From positions 21,200,501 through 21,264,500 of the forward strand of contig OZ059896.1 of assembly GCA_964057225.1 (NCBI GenBank): 64,000 bases of DNA, written 5' to 3'. The position numbers were made by a program, and so were the translations under genes. This DNA comes from Auanema rhodensis (Eukaryota; Nematoda; Chromadorea; Rhabditida; Rhabditidae). Within the stretch, counting starts at the first letter, position 1, and each line of letters starts with the position of its first letter. Positions 1-11,934 of this stretch are shown piece by piece. The notes beneath the pieces were generated by a model. That model worked only from the letters and a program-made list of their open reading frames with translations. It did not search any database and was not told where the DNA came from.

Positions 1-67
1 ATACTACATTGAGAAACGCTTGATACAAAAATTAGTTATGATCGTTTGAAAAATGATGCATTAGTGT

Positions 68-95
68 ATGTTGAGTTTCCATGTACACTCAACAT
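68..95. repeat. Dyad 1: 9-bp inverted repeat, 10-base loop (recurs every 351 bp)
   Basis: ATGTTGAGT at 68-76 is the reverse complement of ACTCAACAT at 87-95, with loop TTCCATGTAC at 77-86. The same element is at these positions plus multiples of 351. A register shift also allows a GTGTA/TACAC pairing. Many monomer variants fall in the 3' arm: C88 to A, C90 to A, A91 to C, C93 to T and A94 to C. The 5' arm appeared constant in every copy I read. C93 to T keeps a G-U pair in RNA, and the others break a pair. It could form a hairpin or cruciform or be a protein-binding dyad; function is unknown. Confidence 0.85.
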
Positions 96-122
96 TGCTT
101 CCAAAAACATTTTGACAAAAAT

Positions 123-134
123 TTTTTCGAAAAA
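123..134. repeat. AT-rich 12-bp palindrome centred on TTCGAA (recurs every 351 bp)
   Basis: TTTTTCGAAAAA at 123-134 is a perfect palindrome. With one unpaired base it extends into the flanking A and T runs (about 119-137). It sits in the most A/T-tract-rich part of the monomer. The centre is broken in a few copies: G129 to T in the copies starting 48790 and 62479, G129 to A in the copy at 34048, and A130 to G in the copies at 8425 and 45982. T124 to C occurs in a late-array type (for example 49966). Confidence 0.8.
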
Positions 135-241
135 TTTCAAAATAATTTAGCAAAAAGTAGATGTTTTTAGATTCCATTTTTCAAGGCAAAGACGATGGAC
201 AATGTTATTCAACGAAAAAATTAATTCTTCAGGGTGAAAAT

Positions 242-280
242 CGAGGATATAAGTGTGAACTTATATCAGTTGATATCTCG
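242..280. repeat. Dyad 2: 9-bp hairpin with GTGA loop, enclosed by CGAG/CTCG
   Basis: GATATAAGT at 246-254 pairs perfectly with ACTTATATC at 259-267 across the 4-base loop GTGA. An outer stem CGAG (242-245) with CTCG (277-280) encloses it, leaving 268-276 unpaired. An alternative fold pairs 242-250 with 272-280 with one bulged G. If the plus strand is transcribed, GUGA would be a GNRA tetraloop. Few copies have changes here: A247 to G (copy at 5617), A252 to C (copy at 29134), T261 to A (copy at 34750), and C260 to G in a linked trimer type (15094, 16147, 17902). It recurs every 351 bp. Confidence 0.85.
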
Positions 281-284
281 GTGC

Positions 285-335
285 ATTTTTAAGCTAGCGC
301 AAATCTGATAACACAGATCGACGCAGCTTAAAAAT
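285..335. repeat. Dyad 3: 51-bp composite inverted repeat with 11-bp arms
   Basis: ATTTTTAAGCT (285-295) is the exact reverse complement of AGCTTAAAAAT (325-335). Inside, GCG (297-299) pairs with CGC (322-324), leaving A296 bulged. ATCTG (303-307) pairs with CAGAT (314-318) around loop ATAACA, separated by a 3x3 mismatch. GTGCAT (281-286) and ATGCAC (345-350) form a further, partly overlapping pair. It is the longest potential cruciform or stem-loop in the monomer. Recurrent variants fall in its arms (T286 to A, T290 to C, T329 to C, A330 to T, A315 to T), and none that I saw is compensated by the partner base. It recurs every 351 bp. Confidence 0.88.
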
Positions 336-1404
336 CCGGATCGAATGCACTATACTACATTGAGAAACTCTCAATACAAAAATTAGTTATAATCGTTTGA
401 AAAATGATGCATTAGTGTATGTTGAGTTTCCATGTACACTCAACATTGCTTCCAAAAACATTTTGACAAAAATTTTTTCGAAAAATTTCAAAATAATTTA
501 GCAAAAAGTAGATGTTTTTAGATTCCGTTTTTCAAGGCAAAGACGATGGACAATGTTATTCAACGAAAAAATTAATTCTTCAGGGTGAAAATCGAGGATA
601 TAAGTGTGAACTTATATCAGTTGATATCTCGGTGCATTTTTAAGCTAGCGCAAATCTGATAACACAGATCGACGCAGCTTAAAAATCCGCATCGAATGCA
701 CTATACTACATTGAGAAACGCTTGATACAAAAATTAGTTATGATCGTTTGAAAAATGATGCATTAGTGTATGTTGAGTTTCCATGTACACTCAACATTGC
801 TTCCAAAAACATTTTGACAAAAATTTTTTCGAAAAATTTCAAAATAATTTAGCAAAAAGTAGATGTTTTTAGATTCCATTTTTCAAGGCAAAGACGATGG
901 ACAATGTTATTCAACGAAAAAATTAATTCTTCAGGGTGAAAATCGAGGATATAAGTGTGAACTTATATCAGTTGATATCTCGGTGCATTTTTAAGCTAGC
1001 GCAAATCTGATAACACAGATCGACGCAGCTTAAAAATCCGGATCGAATGCACTATACTACATTGAGAAACGCTCAATACAAAAATTAGTTATGATCGTTT
1101 GAAAAATGATGCATTAGTGTATGTTGAGTTTCCATGTACACTCAACATTGCTTCCAAAAACATTTTGACAAAAATTTTTTCGAAAAATTTCAAAATAATT
1201 TAGCAAAAAGTAGATGTTTTTAGATTCCGTTTTTCAAGGCAAAGACGATGGACAATGTTATTCAACGAAAAAATTAATTCTTCAGGGTGAAAATCGAGGA
1301 TATAAGTGTGAACTTATATCAGTTGATATCTCGGTGCATTTTTAAGCTAGCGCAAATCTGATAACACAGATCGACGCAGCTTAAAAATCCGCATCGAATG
1401 CACT

Positions 1405-4400
1405 ATACTACATTGAGAAACGCTTGATACATAAATTAGTTATGATCGTTTGAAAAATGATGCATTAGTGTATGTTGAGTTTCCATGTACACTCAACATT
1501 GCTTCCAAAAACATTTTGACAAAAATTTTTTCGAAAAATTTCAAAATAATTTAGCAAAAAGTAGATGTTTTTAGATTCCATTTTTCAAGGCAAAGACGAT
1601 GGACAATGTTATTCAACGAAAAAATTAATTCTTCAGGGTGAAAATCGAGGATATAAGTGTGAACTTATATCAGTTGATATCTCGGTGCATTTTTAAGCTA
1701 GCGCAAATCTGATAACACTGATCGACGCAGCTTAAAAATCCGCATCGAATGCACTATACCACATTGAGAAACGCTTAATACAAAAATTAGTTATGATCGT
1801 TTGAAAAATGATGCATTAGTGTATGTTGAGTTTCCATGTACACTCAACATTGCTTCCAAAAACATTTTGACAAAAATTTTTTCGAAAAATTTCAGAATAA
1901 TTTAGCAAAAAGTAGATGTTTTTAGATTCCATTTTTCAAGGCAAAGACGATGGACAATGTTATTCAACAAAAAAATTAATTCTTCAGGGTGAAAATCGAG
2001 GATATAAGTGTGAACTTATATCAGTTGATATCTCGGTGCATTTTTAAGCTAGCGCAAATCTGATAACACAGATCGACGCAGCTTAAAAATCCGGATCGAA
2101 TGCACTATACTACATTGAGAAACGCTCAATACAAAAATTAGTTATGATCGTTTGAATAATGATGCATTAGTGTATGTTGAGTTTCCATGTACACTCAACC
2201 TTGCTTCCAAAAACATTTTGACAAAAATTTTTTCGAAAAATTTCAAAATAATTTAGCAAAAAGTAGATGTTTTTAGATTCCATTTTTCAAGGCAAAGACG
2301 ATGGACAATGTTATTCAACGAAAAAATTAATTCTTCAGGGTGAAAATCGAGGATATAAGTGTGAACTTATATCAGTTGATATCTCGGTGCATTTTTAAGC
2401 TAGCGCAAATCTGATAACACAGATCGACGCAGCTTAAAAATCCGGATCGAATGCACTATACTACATTGAGAAACGCTCAATACAAAAATTAGTTATGATC
2501 GTTTGAAAAATGATGCATTAGTGTATGTTGAGTTTCCATGTACACTCCACATTGCTTCCAAAAACATTTTGACAAAAATTTTTTCGAAAAATTTCAAAAT
2601 AATTTAGCAAAAAGTAGATGTTTTTAGATTCCGTTTTTCAAGGCAAAGACGATGGACAATGTTATTCAACGAAAAAATTAATTCTTCAGGGTGAAAATCG
2701 AGGATATAAGTGTGAACTTATATCAGTTGATATCTCGGTGCATTTTTAAGCTAGCGCAAATCTGATAACACAGATCGACGCAGCTTAAAAATCCGGATCG
2801 AATGCACTATACTACATTGAGAAACGCTCAATACAAAAATTAGTTATGATCGTTTGAAAAATGATGCATTAGTGTATGTTGAGTTTCCATGTACACTCAA
2901 CATTGCTTCCAAAAACATTTTGACAAAAATTTTTTCGAAAAATTTCAAAATAATTTAGCAAAAAGTAGATGTTTTTAGATTCCGTTTTTCAAGGCAAAGA
3001 CGATGGACAATGTTATTCAACGAAAAAATTAATTCTTCAGGGTGAAAATCGAGGATATAAGTGTGAACTTATATCAGTTGATATCTCGGTGCATTTTTAA
3101 GCTAGCGCAAATCTGATAACACAGATCGACGCAGCTTAAAAATCCGCATCGAATGCACTATACTACATTGAGAAACGCTTGATACATAAATTAGTTATGA
3201 TCGTTTGAAAAATGATGCATTAGTGTATGTTGAGTTTCCATGTACACTCAACATTGCTTCCAAAAACATTTTGACAAAAATTTTTTCGAAAAATTTCAAA
3301 ATAATTTAGCAAAAAGTAGATGTTTTTAGATTCCATTTTTCAAGGCAAAGACGATGGACAATGTTATTCAACGAAAAAATTAATTCTTCAGGGTGAAAAT
3401 CGAGGATATAAGTGTGAACTTATATCAGTTGATATCTCGGTGCATTTTTAAGCTAGCGCAAATCTGATAACACTGATCGACGCAGCTTAAAAATCCGCAT
3501 CGAATGCACTATACCACATTGAGAAACGCTTAATACAAAAATTAGTTATGATCGTTTGAAAAATGATGCATTAGTGTATGTTGAGTTTCCATGTACACTC
3601 AACATTGCTTCCAAAAACATTTTGACAAAAATTTTTTCGAAAAATTTCAGAATAATTTAGCAAAAAGTAGATGTTTTTAGATTCCATTTTTCAAGGCAAA
3701 GACGATGGACAATGTTATTCAACAAAAAAATTAATTCTTCAGGGTGAAAATCGAGGATATAAGTGTGAACTTATATCAGTTGATATCTCGGTGCATTTTT
3801 AAGCTAGCGCAAATCTGATAACACAGATCGACGCAGCTTAAAAATCCGGATCGAATGCACTATACTACATTGAGAAACGCTCAATACAAAAATTAGTTAT
3901 GATCGTTTGAATAATGATGCATTAGTGTATGTTGAGTTTCCATGTACACTCAACCTTGCTTCCAAAAACATTTTGACAAAAATTTTTTCGAAAAATTTCA
4001 AAATAATTTAGCAAAAAGTAGATGTTTTTAGATTCCATTTTTCAAGGCAAAGACGATGGACAATGTTATTCAACGAAAAAATTAATTCTTCAGGGTGAAA
4101 ATCGAGGATATAAGTGTGAACTTATATCAGTTGATATCTCGGTGCATTTTTAAGCTAGCGCAAATCTGATAACACAGATCGACGCAGCTTAAAAATCCGG
4201 ATCGAATGCACTATACTACATTGAGAAACGCTCAATACAAAAATTAGTTATGATCGTTTGAAAAATGATGCATTAGTGTATGTTGAGTTTCCATGTACAC
4301 TCCACATTGCTTCCAAAAACATTTTGACAAAAATTTTTTCGAAAAATTTCAAAATAATTTAGCAAAAAGTAGATGTTTTTAGATTCCGTTTTTCAAGGCA

Positions 4401-5616
4401 AAGACGATGGACAATGTTATTCAACGAAAAAATTAATTCTTCAGGGTGAAAATCGAGGATATAAGTGTGAACTTATATCAGTTGATATCTCGGTGCATTT
4501 TTAAGCTAGCGCAAATCTGATAACACAGATCGACGCAGCTTAAAAATCCGCATCGAATGCACTATACTACATTGAGAAACGCTTGATACATAAATTAGTT
4601 ATGATCGTTTGAAAAATGATGCATTAGTGTATGTTGAGTTTCCATGTACACTCAACATTGCTTCCAAAAACATTTTGACAAAAATTTTTTCGAAAAATTT
4701 CAAAATAATTTAGCAAAAAGTAGATGTTTTTAGATTCCATTTTTCAAGGCAAAGACGATGGACAATGTTATTCAACGAAAAAATCAATTCTTCAGGGTGA
4801 AAATCGAGGATATAAGTGTGAACTTATATCAGTTGATATCTCGGTGCATTTTTAAGCTAGCGCAAATCTGATAACACTGATCGACGCAGCTTAAAAATCC
4901 GCATCGAATGCACTATACCACATTGAGAAACGCTTAATACAAAAATTAGTTATGATCGTTTGAAAAATGATGCATTAGTGTATGTTGAGTTTCCATGTAC
5001 ACTCAACATTGCTTCCAAAAACATTTTGACAAAAATTTTTTCGAAAAATTTCAAAATAATTTAGCAAAAAGTAGATGTTTTTAGATTCCATTTTTCAAGG
5101 CAAAGACGATGGACAATGTTATTCAACAAAAAAATTAATTCTTCAGGGTGAAAATCGAGGATATAAGTGTGAACTTATATCAGTTGATATCTCGGTGCAT
5201 TTTTAAGCTAGCGCAAATCTGATAACACAGATCGACGCAGCTTAAAAATCCGGATCGAATGCACTATACTACATTGAGAAACGCTCAATACAAAAATTAG
5301 TTATGATCGTTTGAATAATGATGCATTAGTGTATGTTGAGTTTCCATGTACACTCAACATTGCTTCCAAAAACATTTTGACAAAAATTTTTTCGAAAAAT
5401 TTCAAAATAATTTAGCAAAAAGTAGATGTTTTTAGATTCCGTTTTTCAAGGCAAAGACGATGGACAATGTTATTCAACGAAAAAATTAATTCTTCAGGGT
5501 GAAAATCGAGGATATAAGTGTGAACTTATATCAGTTGATATCTCGGTGCATTTTTAAGCTAGCGCAAATCTGATAACACAGATCGACGCAGCTTAAAAAT
5601 CCGCATCGAATGCACT
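1405..5616. repeat. Higher-order repeat shrinking from 5-mer to 4-mer to 3-mer
   Basis: Three successive units start at 1405, 3160 and 4564. Each begins with a monomer carrying A28 to T and ending with A315 to T. The next monomer has ATACCAC instead of ATACTAC, TTA at 20-22 and usually G140 plus A214. The third monomer has GAATAATG near position 50. In the first two units it also has CAACCTT. The fourth monomer, in the first two units, has ACTCCAC. The units contain 5 (1405-3159), 4 (3160-4563) and 3 (4564-5616) monomers. This fits successive unequal exchanges that lost one monomer each time. Confidence 0.85.
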
Positions 5617-8600
5617 ATACTACATTGAGAAACGCTTGATACAAAAATTAGTTATGATCGTTTGAAAAATGATGCATTAGTGTATGTTGAGTTTCCATGT
5701 ACACTCAACATTGCTTCCAAAAACATTTTGACAAAAATTTTTTCGAAAAATTTCAAAATAATTTAGCGAAAAGTAGATGTTTTTAGATTCCTTTTTTCAA
5801 GGCAAAGACGATAGACAATGTTATTCAACGAAAAAATTAATTCTTCAGGGTGAAAATCGAGGGTATAAGTGTGAACTTATATCAGTTGATATCTCGGAGC
5901 ATTTTTAAGCTAGCGCAAATCTGATAACACCGATTGACGCAGCTTAAAAATCCGCATCGAATGCACTATACTACATTGAGAAACGCTTGATACAAAAATT
6001 AGTTATGATCGTTTGAAAAATGATGCATTAGTGTATGTTGAGTTTCCATGTACACTCAATATTGCTTCCAAAAACATTTTGACAAAAATTTTTTCGAAAA
6101 ATTTCAAAATAATTTAGCGAAAAGTAGATGTTTTTAGATTCCATTTTTCAAGGCAAAGACGATGGACAATGTTATTCAACGAAAAAATTAATTCTTCAGG
6201 ATGAAAATCGAGGATATAAGTGTGAACTTATATCAGTTGATATCTCGGTGCATTTTTAAGCTAGCGCAAATCTGATAACACAGATCGACGCAGCTTAAAA
6301 ATCCGCATCGAATGCACTATACTACATTGAGAAACGCTTAATACAAAAATTAGTTATGATCGTTTGAAAAATGATGCATTAGTGTATGTTGAGTTTCCAT
6401 GTACACTCAACATTGCTTCCAAAAACATTTTGACAAAAATTTTTTCGAAAAATTTCAAAATAATTTAGCAAAAAGTAGATGTTTTTAGATTCCATTTCTC
6501 AAGGCAAAGACGATGGACAATGTTATTCAACGAAAAAATTAATTCTTCAGGGTGAAAATCGAGGATATAAGTGTGAACTTATATCAGTTGATATCTCGGT
6601 GCAATTTTAAGCTAGCGCAAATCTGATAACACAGATCGACGCAGCTCAAAAATCCGCATCGAATGCACTATACTACAGTGAGAAACGCTTGATACAAAAA
6701 TTAGTTATGATCGTTTGAAAAATGATGCATTAGTGTATGTTGAGTTTCCATGTACACTCAACATTGCTTCCAAAAACATTTTGACAAAAATTTTTTCGAA
6801 AAATTTCAAAATAATTTAGCAAAAAGTAGATGTTTTTAGATTCCATTTTTCAAGGCAAAGACGATGGACAATGTTATTCAACGAAAAAATTAATTCTTCA
6901 GGGTGAAAATCGAGGATATAAGTGTGAACTTATATCAGTTGATATCTCGGTGCATTTTTAAGCTAGCGCAAATCTGATAACACAGATCGACGCAGCTTAA
7001 AAATCCGCATCGAATGCACTATACTACATTGAGAAACGCTTGATACAAAAATTAGTTATGATCGTTTGAAAAATGATGCATTAGTGTATGTTGAGTTTCC
7101 ATGTACACTCAATATTGCTTCCAAAAACATTTTGACAAAAATTTTTTCGAAAAATTTCAAAATAATTTAGCAAAAAGTAGATGTTTTTAGATTCCATTTT
7201 TCAAGGCAAAGACGATGGACAATGTTATTCAACGAAAAAATTAATTCTTCAGGATGAAAATCGAGGATATAAGTGTGAACTTATATCAGTTGATATCTCG
7301 GTGCATTTTTAAGCTAGCGCAAATCTGATAACACAGATCGACGCAGCTTAAAAATCCGCATCGAATGCACTATACTACATTGAGAAACGCTCAATACAAA
7401 AATTAGTTATGATCGTCTGAAAAATGATGCATTAGTGTATGTTGAGTTTCCATGTACACTCAATATTGCTTCCAAAAACATTTTGACAAAAATTTTTTCG
7501 AAAAATTTCAAAATAATTTAGCAAAAAGTAGATGTTTTTAGATTCCATTTTTCAAGGCAAAGACGATGGACAATGTTATTCAACGAAAAAATTAATTCTT
7601 CAGGATGAAAATCGAGGATATAAGTGTGAACTTATATCAGTTGATATCTCGGTGCATTTTTAAGCTAGCGCAAATCTGATAACACAGATCGACGCAGCTT
7701 AAAAATCCGCATCGAATGCACTATACTACATTGAGAAACGCTCAATACAAAAATTAGTTATGATCGTTTGAAAAATGATGCATTAGTGTATGTTGAGTTT
7801 CCATGTACACTCAACATTGCTTCCAAAAACATTTTGACAAAAATTTTTTCGAAAAATTTCAAAATAATTTAGCAAAAAGTAGATGTTTTTAGATTCCATT
7901 TTTCAAGGCAAAGACGATGGACAATGTTATTCAACGAAAAAATTAATTCTTCAGGGTGAAAATCGAGGATATAAGTGTGAACTTATATCAGTTGATATCT
8001 CGGTGCATTTTTAAGCTAGCGCAAATCTGATAACACAGATCGACGCAGCTTAAAAATCCGGATCGAATGCACTATACTACATTGAAAAACGCTCAATACA
8101 AAAATTAGTTATGATCGTTTGAAAAATGATGCATTAGTGTATGTTGAGTTTCCATGTACACTCAACATTGCTTCCAAAAACATTTTGACAAAAATTTTTT
8201 CGAAAAATTTCAAAATAATTTAGCAAAAAGTAGATGTTTTTAGATTCCTTTTTTCAAGGCAAAGACGATAGACAATGTTATTCAACGAAAAAATTAATTC
8301 TTCAGGGTGAAAATCGAGGATATAAGTGTGAACTTATATCAGTTGATATCTCGGAGCATTTTTAAGCTAGCGCAAATCTGATAACACAGATTGACGCAGC
8401 TTAAAAATCCGCATCGAATGCACTATACTACATTGAGAAACGCTTGATACAAAAATTAGTTATGATCGTTTGAAAAATGATGCATTAGTGTATGTTGAGT
8501 TTCCATGTACACTCAATATTGCTTCCAAAAACATTTTGACAAAAATTTTTTCGGAAAATTTCAAAATAATTTAGCAAAAAGTAGATGTTTTTAGATTCCA

Positions 8601-8775
8601 TTTTTCAAGGCAAAGACGATGGACAATGTTATTCAACGAAAAAATTAATTCTTCAGGATGAAAATCGAGGATATAAGTGTGAACTTATATCAGTTGATAT
8701 CTCGGTGCATTTTTGAGCTAGCGCAAATCTGATAACACAGATCGACGCAGCTTAAAAATCCGCATCGAATGCACT
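5617..8775. repeat. Nine monomers of mixed type, no clear higher-order period
   Basis: These copies mix types that are common later in the array. The T176/A197/A282/T319 type is at 5617 and 8074. The T93/A234 type is at 5968, 7021, 7372 and 8425. The linked pair with A286 and C329 followed by G9 is at 6319/6670. The T176-type then T93-type order at 5617/5968 recurs at 8074/8425, but I see no consistent repeat of the block. Copy 8425 has private changes at A130 to G and in TTTTTGAGCT (T-run then G). Confidence 0.7.
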
Positions 8776-11700
8776 ATACTACATTGAGAAACGCTCAATA
8801 CAAAAATTAGTTATGATCGTTTGAAAAATGATGCATTAGTGTATGTTGAGTTTCCATGTACACTCAACATTGCTTCCAAAAACATTTTGACAAAAATTTT
8901 TTCGAAAAATTTCAAAATAATTTAGCAAAAAGTAGATGTTTTTAGATTCCGTTTTTCAAAGCAAAGACGATGGACAATGTTATTCAACGAAAAAATTAAT
9001 TCTTCAGGGTGAAAATCGAGGATATAAGTGTGAACTTATATCAGTTGATATCTCGGTGCATTTTTAAGCTAGCGCAAATCTGATAACACAGATCGACGCA
9101 GCTTAAAAATCCGCATCGAATGCACTATACTACATTGAGAAACGCTTGATACAAAAATTAGTTATGATCGTTTGAAAAATGATGCATTAGTGTATGTTGA
9201 GTTTCCATGTACACTCAACATTGCTTCCAAAAACATTTTGACAAAAATTTTTTCGAAAAATTTCAAAATAATTTAGCAAAAAGTAGATGTTTTTAGATTC
9301 CTTTTTTCAAGGCAAAGACGATAGACAATGTTATTCAACGAAAAAATTAATTCTTCAGGGTGAAAATCGAGGATATAAGTGTGAACTTATATCAGTTGAT
9401 ATCTCGGAGCATTTTTAAGCTAGCGCTAATCTGATAACACAGATTGACGCAGCTTAAAAATCCGCATCGAATGCACTATACTACATTGAGAAACGCTTGA
9501 TACAAAAATTAGTTATGATCGTTTGAAAAATGATGCATTAGTGTATGTTGAGTTTCCATGTACACTCAACATTGCTTCCAAAAACATTTTGACAAAAATT
9601 TTTTCGAAAAATTTCAAAATAATTTAGCAAAAAGTAGATGTTTTTAGATTCCGTTTTTCAAAGCAAAGACGATGGACAATGTTATTCAACGAAAAAATTA
9701 ATTCTTCAGGGTGAAAATCGAGGATATAAGTGTGAACTTATATCAGTTGATATCTCGGTGCATTTTTAAGCTAGCGCAAATCTGATAACACAGATCGACG
9801 CAGCTTAAAAATCCGCATCGAATGCACTATACTACATTGAGAAACGCTTGATACAAAAATTAGTTATGATCGTTTGAAAAATGATGCATTAGTGTATGTT
9901 GAGTTTCCATGTACACTCAACATTGCTTCCAAAAACATTTTGACAAAAATTTTTTCGAAAAATTTCAAAATAATTTAGCAAAAAGTAGATGTTTTTAGAT
10001 TCCTTTTTTCAAGGCAAAGACGATAGACAATGTTATTCAACGAAAAAATTAATTCTTCAGGGTGAAAATCGAGGATATAAGTGTGAACTTATATCAGTTG
10101 ATATCTCGGTGCATTTTTAAGCTAGCGCAAATCTGATAACACAGATTGACGCAGCTTAAAAATCCGCATCGAATGCACTATACTACATTGAGAAACGCTT
10201 AATACAAAAATTAGTTATGATCGTTTGAAAAATGATGCATTAGTGTATGTTGAGTTTCCATGTACACTCAACATTGCTTCCAAAAACATTTTGACAAAAA
10301 TTTTTTCGAAAAATTTCAAAATAATTTAGCAAAAAGTAGATGTTTTTAGATTCCATTTTTCAAGGCAAAGACGATGGACAATGTTATTCAACGAAAAAAT
10401 TAATTCTTCAGGGTGAAAATCGAGGATATAAGTGTGAACTTATATCAGTTGATATCTCGGTGCATTTTTAAGCTAGCGCAAATCTGATAACACAGATCGA
10501 CGCAGCTTAAAAATCCGGATCGAATGCACTATACTACATTGAGAAACGCTCAATACAAAAATTAGTTATGATCGTTTGAAAAATGATGCATTAGTGTATG
10601 TTGAGTTTCCATGTACACTCAACATTGCTTCCAAAAACATTTTGACAAAAATTTTTTCGAAAAATTTCAAAATAATTTAGCAAAAAGTAGATGTTTTTAG
10701 ATTCCGTTTTTCAAAGCAAAGACGATGGACAATGTTATTCAACGAAAAAATTAATTCTTCAGGATGAAAATCGAGGATATAAGTGTGAACTTATATCAGT
10801 TGATATCTCGGTGCATTTTTAAGCTAGCGCAAATCTGATAACACAGATCGACGCAGCTTAAAAATCCGCATCGAATGCACTATACTACATTGAGAAACGC
10901 TTGATACAAAAATTAGTTATGATCGTTTGAAAAATGATGCATTAGTGTATGTTGAGTTTCCATGTACACTCAACATTGCTTCCAAAAACATTTTGACAAA
11001 AATTTTTTCGAAAAATTTCAAAATAATTTAGCAAAAAGTAGATGTTTTTAGATTCCTTTTTTCAAGGCAAAAACGATAGACAATGTTATTCAACGAAAAA
11101 ATTAATTCTTCAGGGTGAAAATCGAGGATATAAGTGTGAACTTATATCAGTTGATATCTCGGTGCATTTTTAAGCTAGCGCAAATCTGATAACACAGATT
11201 GACGCAGCTTAAAAATCCGCATCGAATGCACTATACTACATTGAGAAACGCTTAATACAAAAATTAGTTATGATCGTTTGAAAAATGATGCATTAGTGTA
11301 TGTTGAGTTTCCATGTACACTCAACATTGCTTCCAAAAACATTTTGACAAAAATTTTTTCGAAAAATTTCAAAATAATTTAGCAAAAAGTAGATGTTTTT
11401 AGATTCCATTTTTCAAGGCAAAGACGATGGACAATGTTATTCAACGAAAAAATTAATTCTTCAGGGTGAAAATCGAGGATATAAGTGTGAACTTATATCA
11501 GTTGATATCTCGGTGCATTTTTAAGCTAGCGCAAATCTGATAACACAGATCGACGCAGCTTAAAAATCCGGATCGAATGCACTATACTACATTGAGAAAC
11601 GCTCAATACAAAAATTAGTTATGATCGTTTGAAAAATGATGCATTAGTGTATGTTGAGTTTCCATGTACACTCAACATTGCTTCCAAAAACATTTTGACA

Positions 11701-11934
11701 AAAATTTTTTCGAAAAATTTCAAAATAATTTAGCAAAAAGTAGATGTTTTTAGATTCCATTTTTCAAGGCAAAGACGATGGACAATGTTATTCAACGAAA
11801 AAATTAATTCTTCATGGTGAAAATCGAGGATATAAGTGTGAACTTATATCAGTTGATATCTCGGTGCATTTTTAAGCTAGCGCAAATCTGATAACACAGA
11901 TCGACGCAGCTTAAAAATCCGGATCGAATGCACT
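8776..11934. repeat. Trimeric higher-order repeat, 1,053-bp unit
   Basis: A marker monomer with G176 followed by TCAAAGC (instead of TCAAGGC) starts at 8776, 9478 and 10531. Each is followed by a T176/A197/T319 monomer. In the two full units (9478-10530 and 10531-11583) a TTA/A176/G339 monomer comes third. The first unit lacks the third member. The last monomer of the block (11584) has a private CATGGTG in place of CAGGGTG. Confidence 0.8.

Larger units (their letters stand above)
1..351. repeat. Reference monomer (copy 1) of the 351-bp satellite
   Basis: This copy is used for all monomer coordinates in this annotation. The choice of start is arbitrary because the array has no visible edge. 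The first third carries a 9-bp dyad at 68-95. The middle is rich in A- and T-runs at 103-181. The last third holds two nested dyads at 242-280 and 285-335. Copy 1 has TTG at 20-22, A at 176, GG at 233-234 and G at 339. It looks identical to copy 3 (703-1053). I saw no convincing internal duplication, so the monomer does not appear to be two diverged units of about 175 bp. Confidence 0.95.
1..1404. repeat. Dimeric higher-order repeat, 2 x 702 bp
   Basis: Copies 1 and 3 carry TTG at monomer positions 20-22, A176 and G339. Copies 2 and 4 carry a TCA-type 5' end, G176 and C339. The pattern is therefore a two-monomer unit present twice. Copy 2 has private changes near its start (a CTCTCAA run at 369-375 and TATAATCG shortly after). 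The window begins inside the array, so more dimers may lie upstream. Confidence 0.7.

Noticed and set aside
123-141. Possible CENP-B box around TTCGAAAAATTTC
   Set aside because: The TTCG and central A fit the box core, but the required CGGG end is absent (TCAA instead) in the copies read. No other monomer position fits on either strand.
246-256. TATAAG as a promoter TATA box
   Set aside because: It is part of the 9-bp hairpin and common by chance in 68% AT sequence. No initiator, downstream element or transcript evidence supports a promoter.
303-318. CTGATAA and CTGATAT strings suggesting a hammerhead ribozyme, as found in some satellites
   Set aside because: The core needs CTGANGA plus GAAA with suitable stems. 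Neither strand contains CTGANGA.
295-348. tRNA-like Pol III boxes: TAGCGCAA at 295 and GGATCGAATGC at 338, spaced like A and B boxes
   Set aside because: The B-like box matches 9 of 11 bases only in copies with G339. The A-like box lacks its final GG. The flanks do not form T or acceptor stems. It is probably chance, and no SINE or tRNA relic is supported.
1-351. Monomer as an ancient duplication of a unit of about 175 bp
   Set aside because: Comparing the two halves by eye gave only short AT-rich matches and a weak AATGTT similarity. Nothing supports a dimeric origin.
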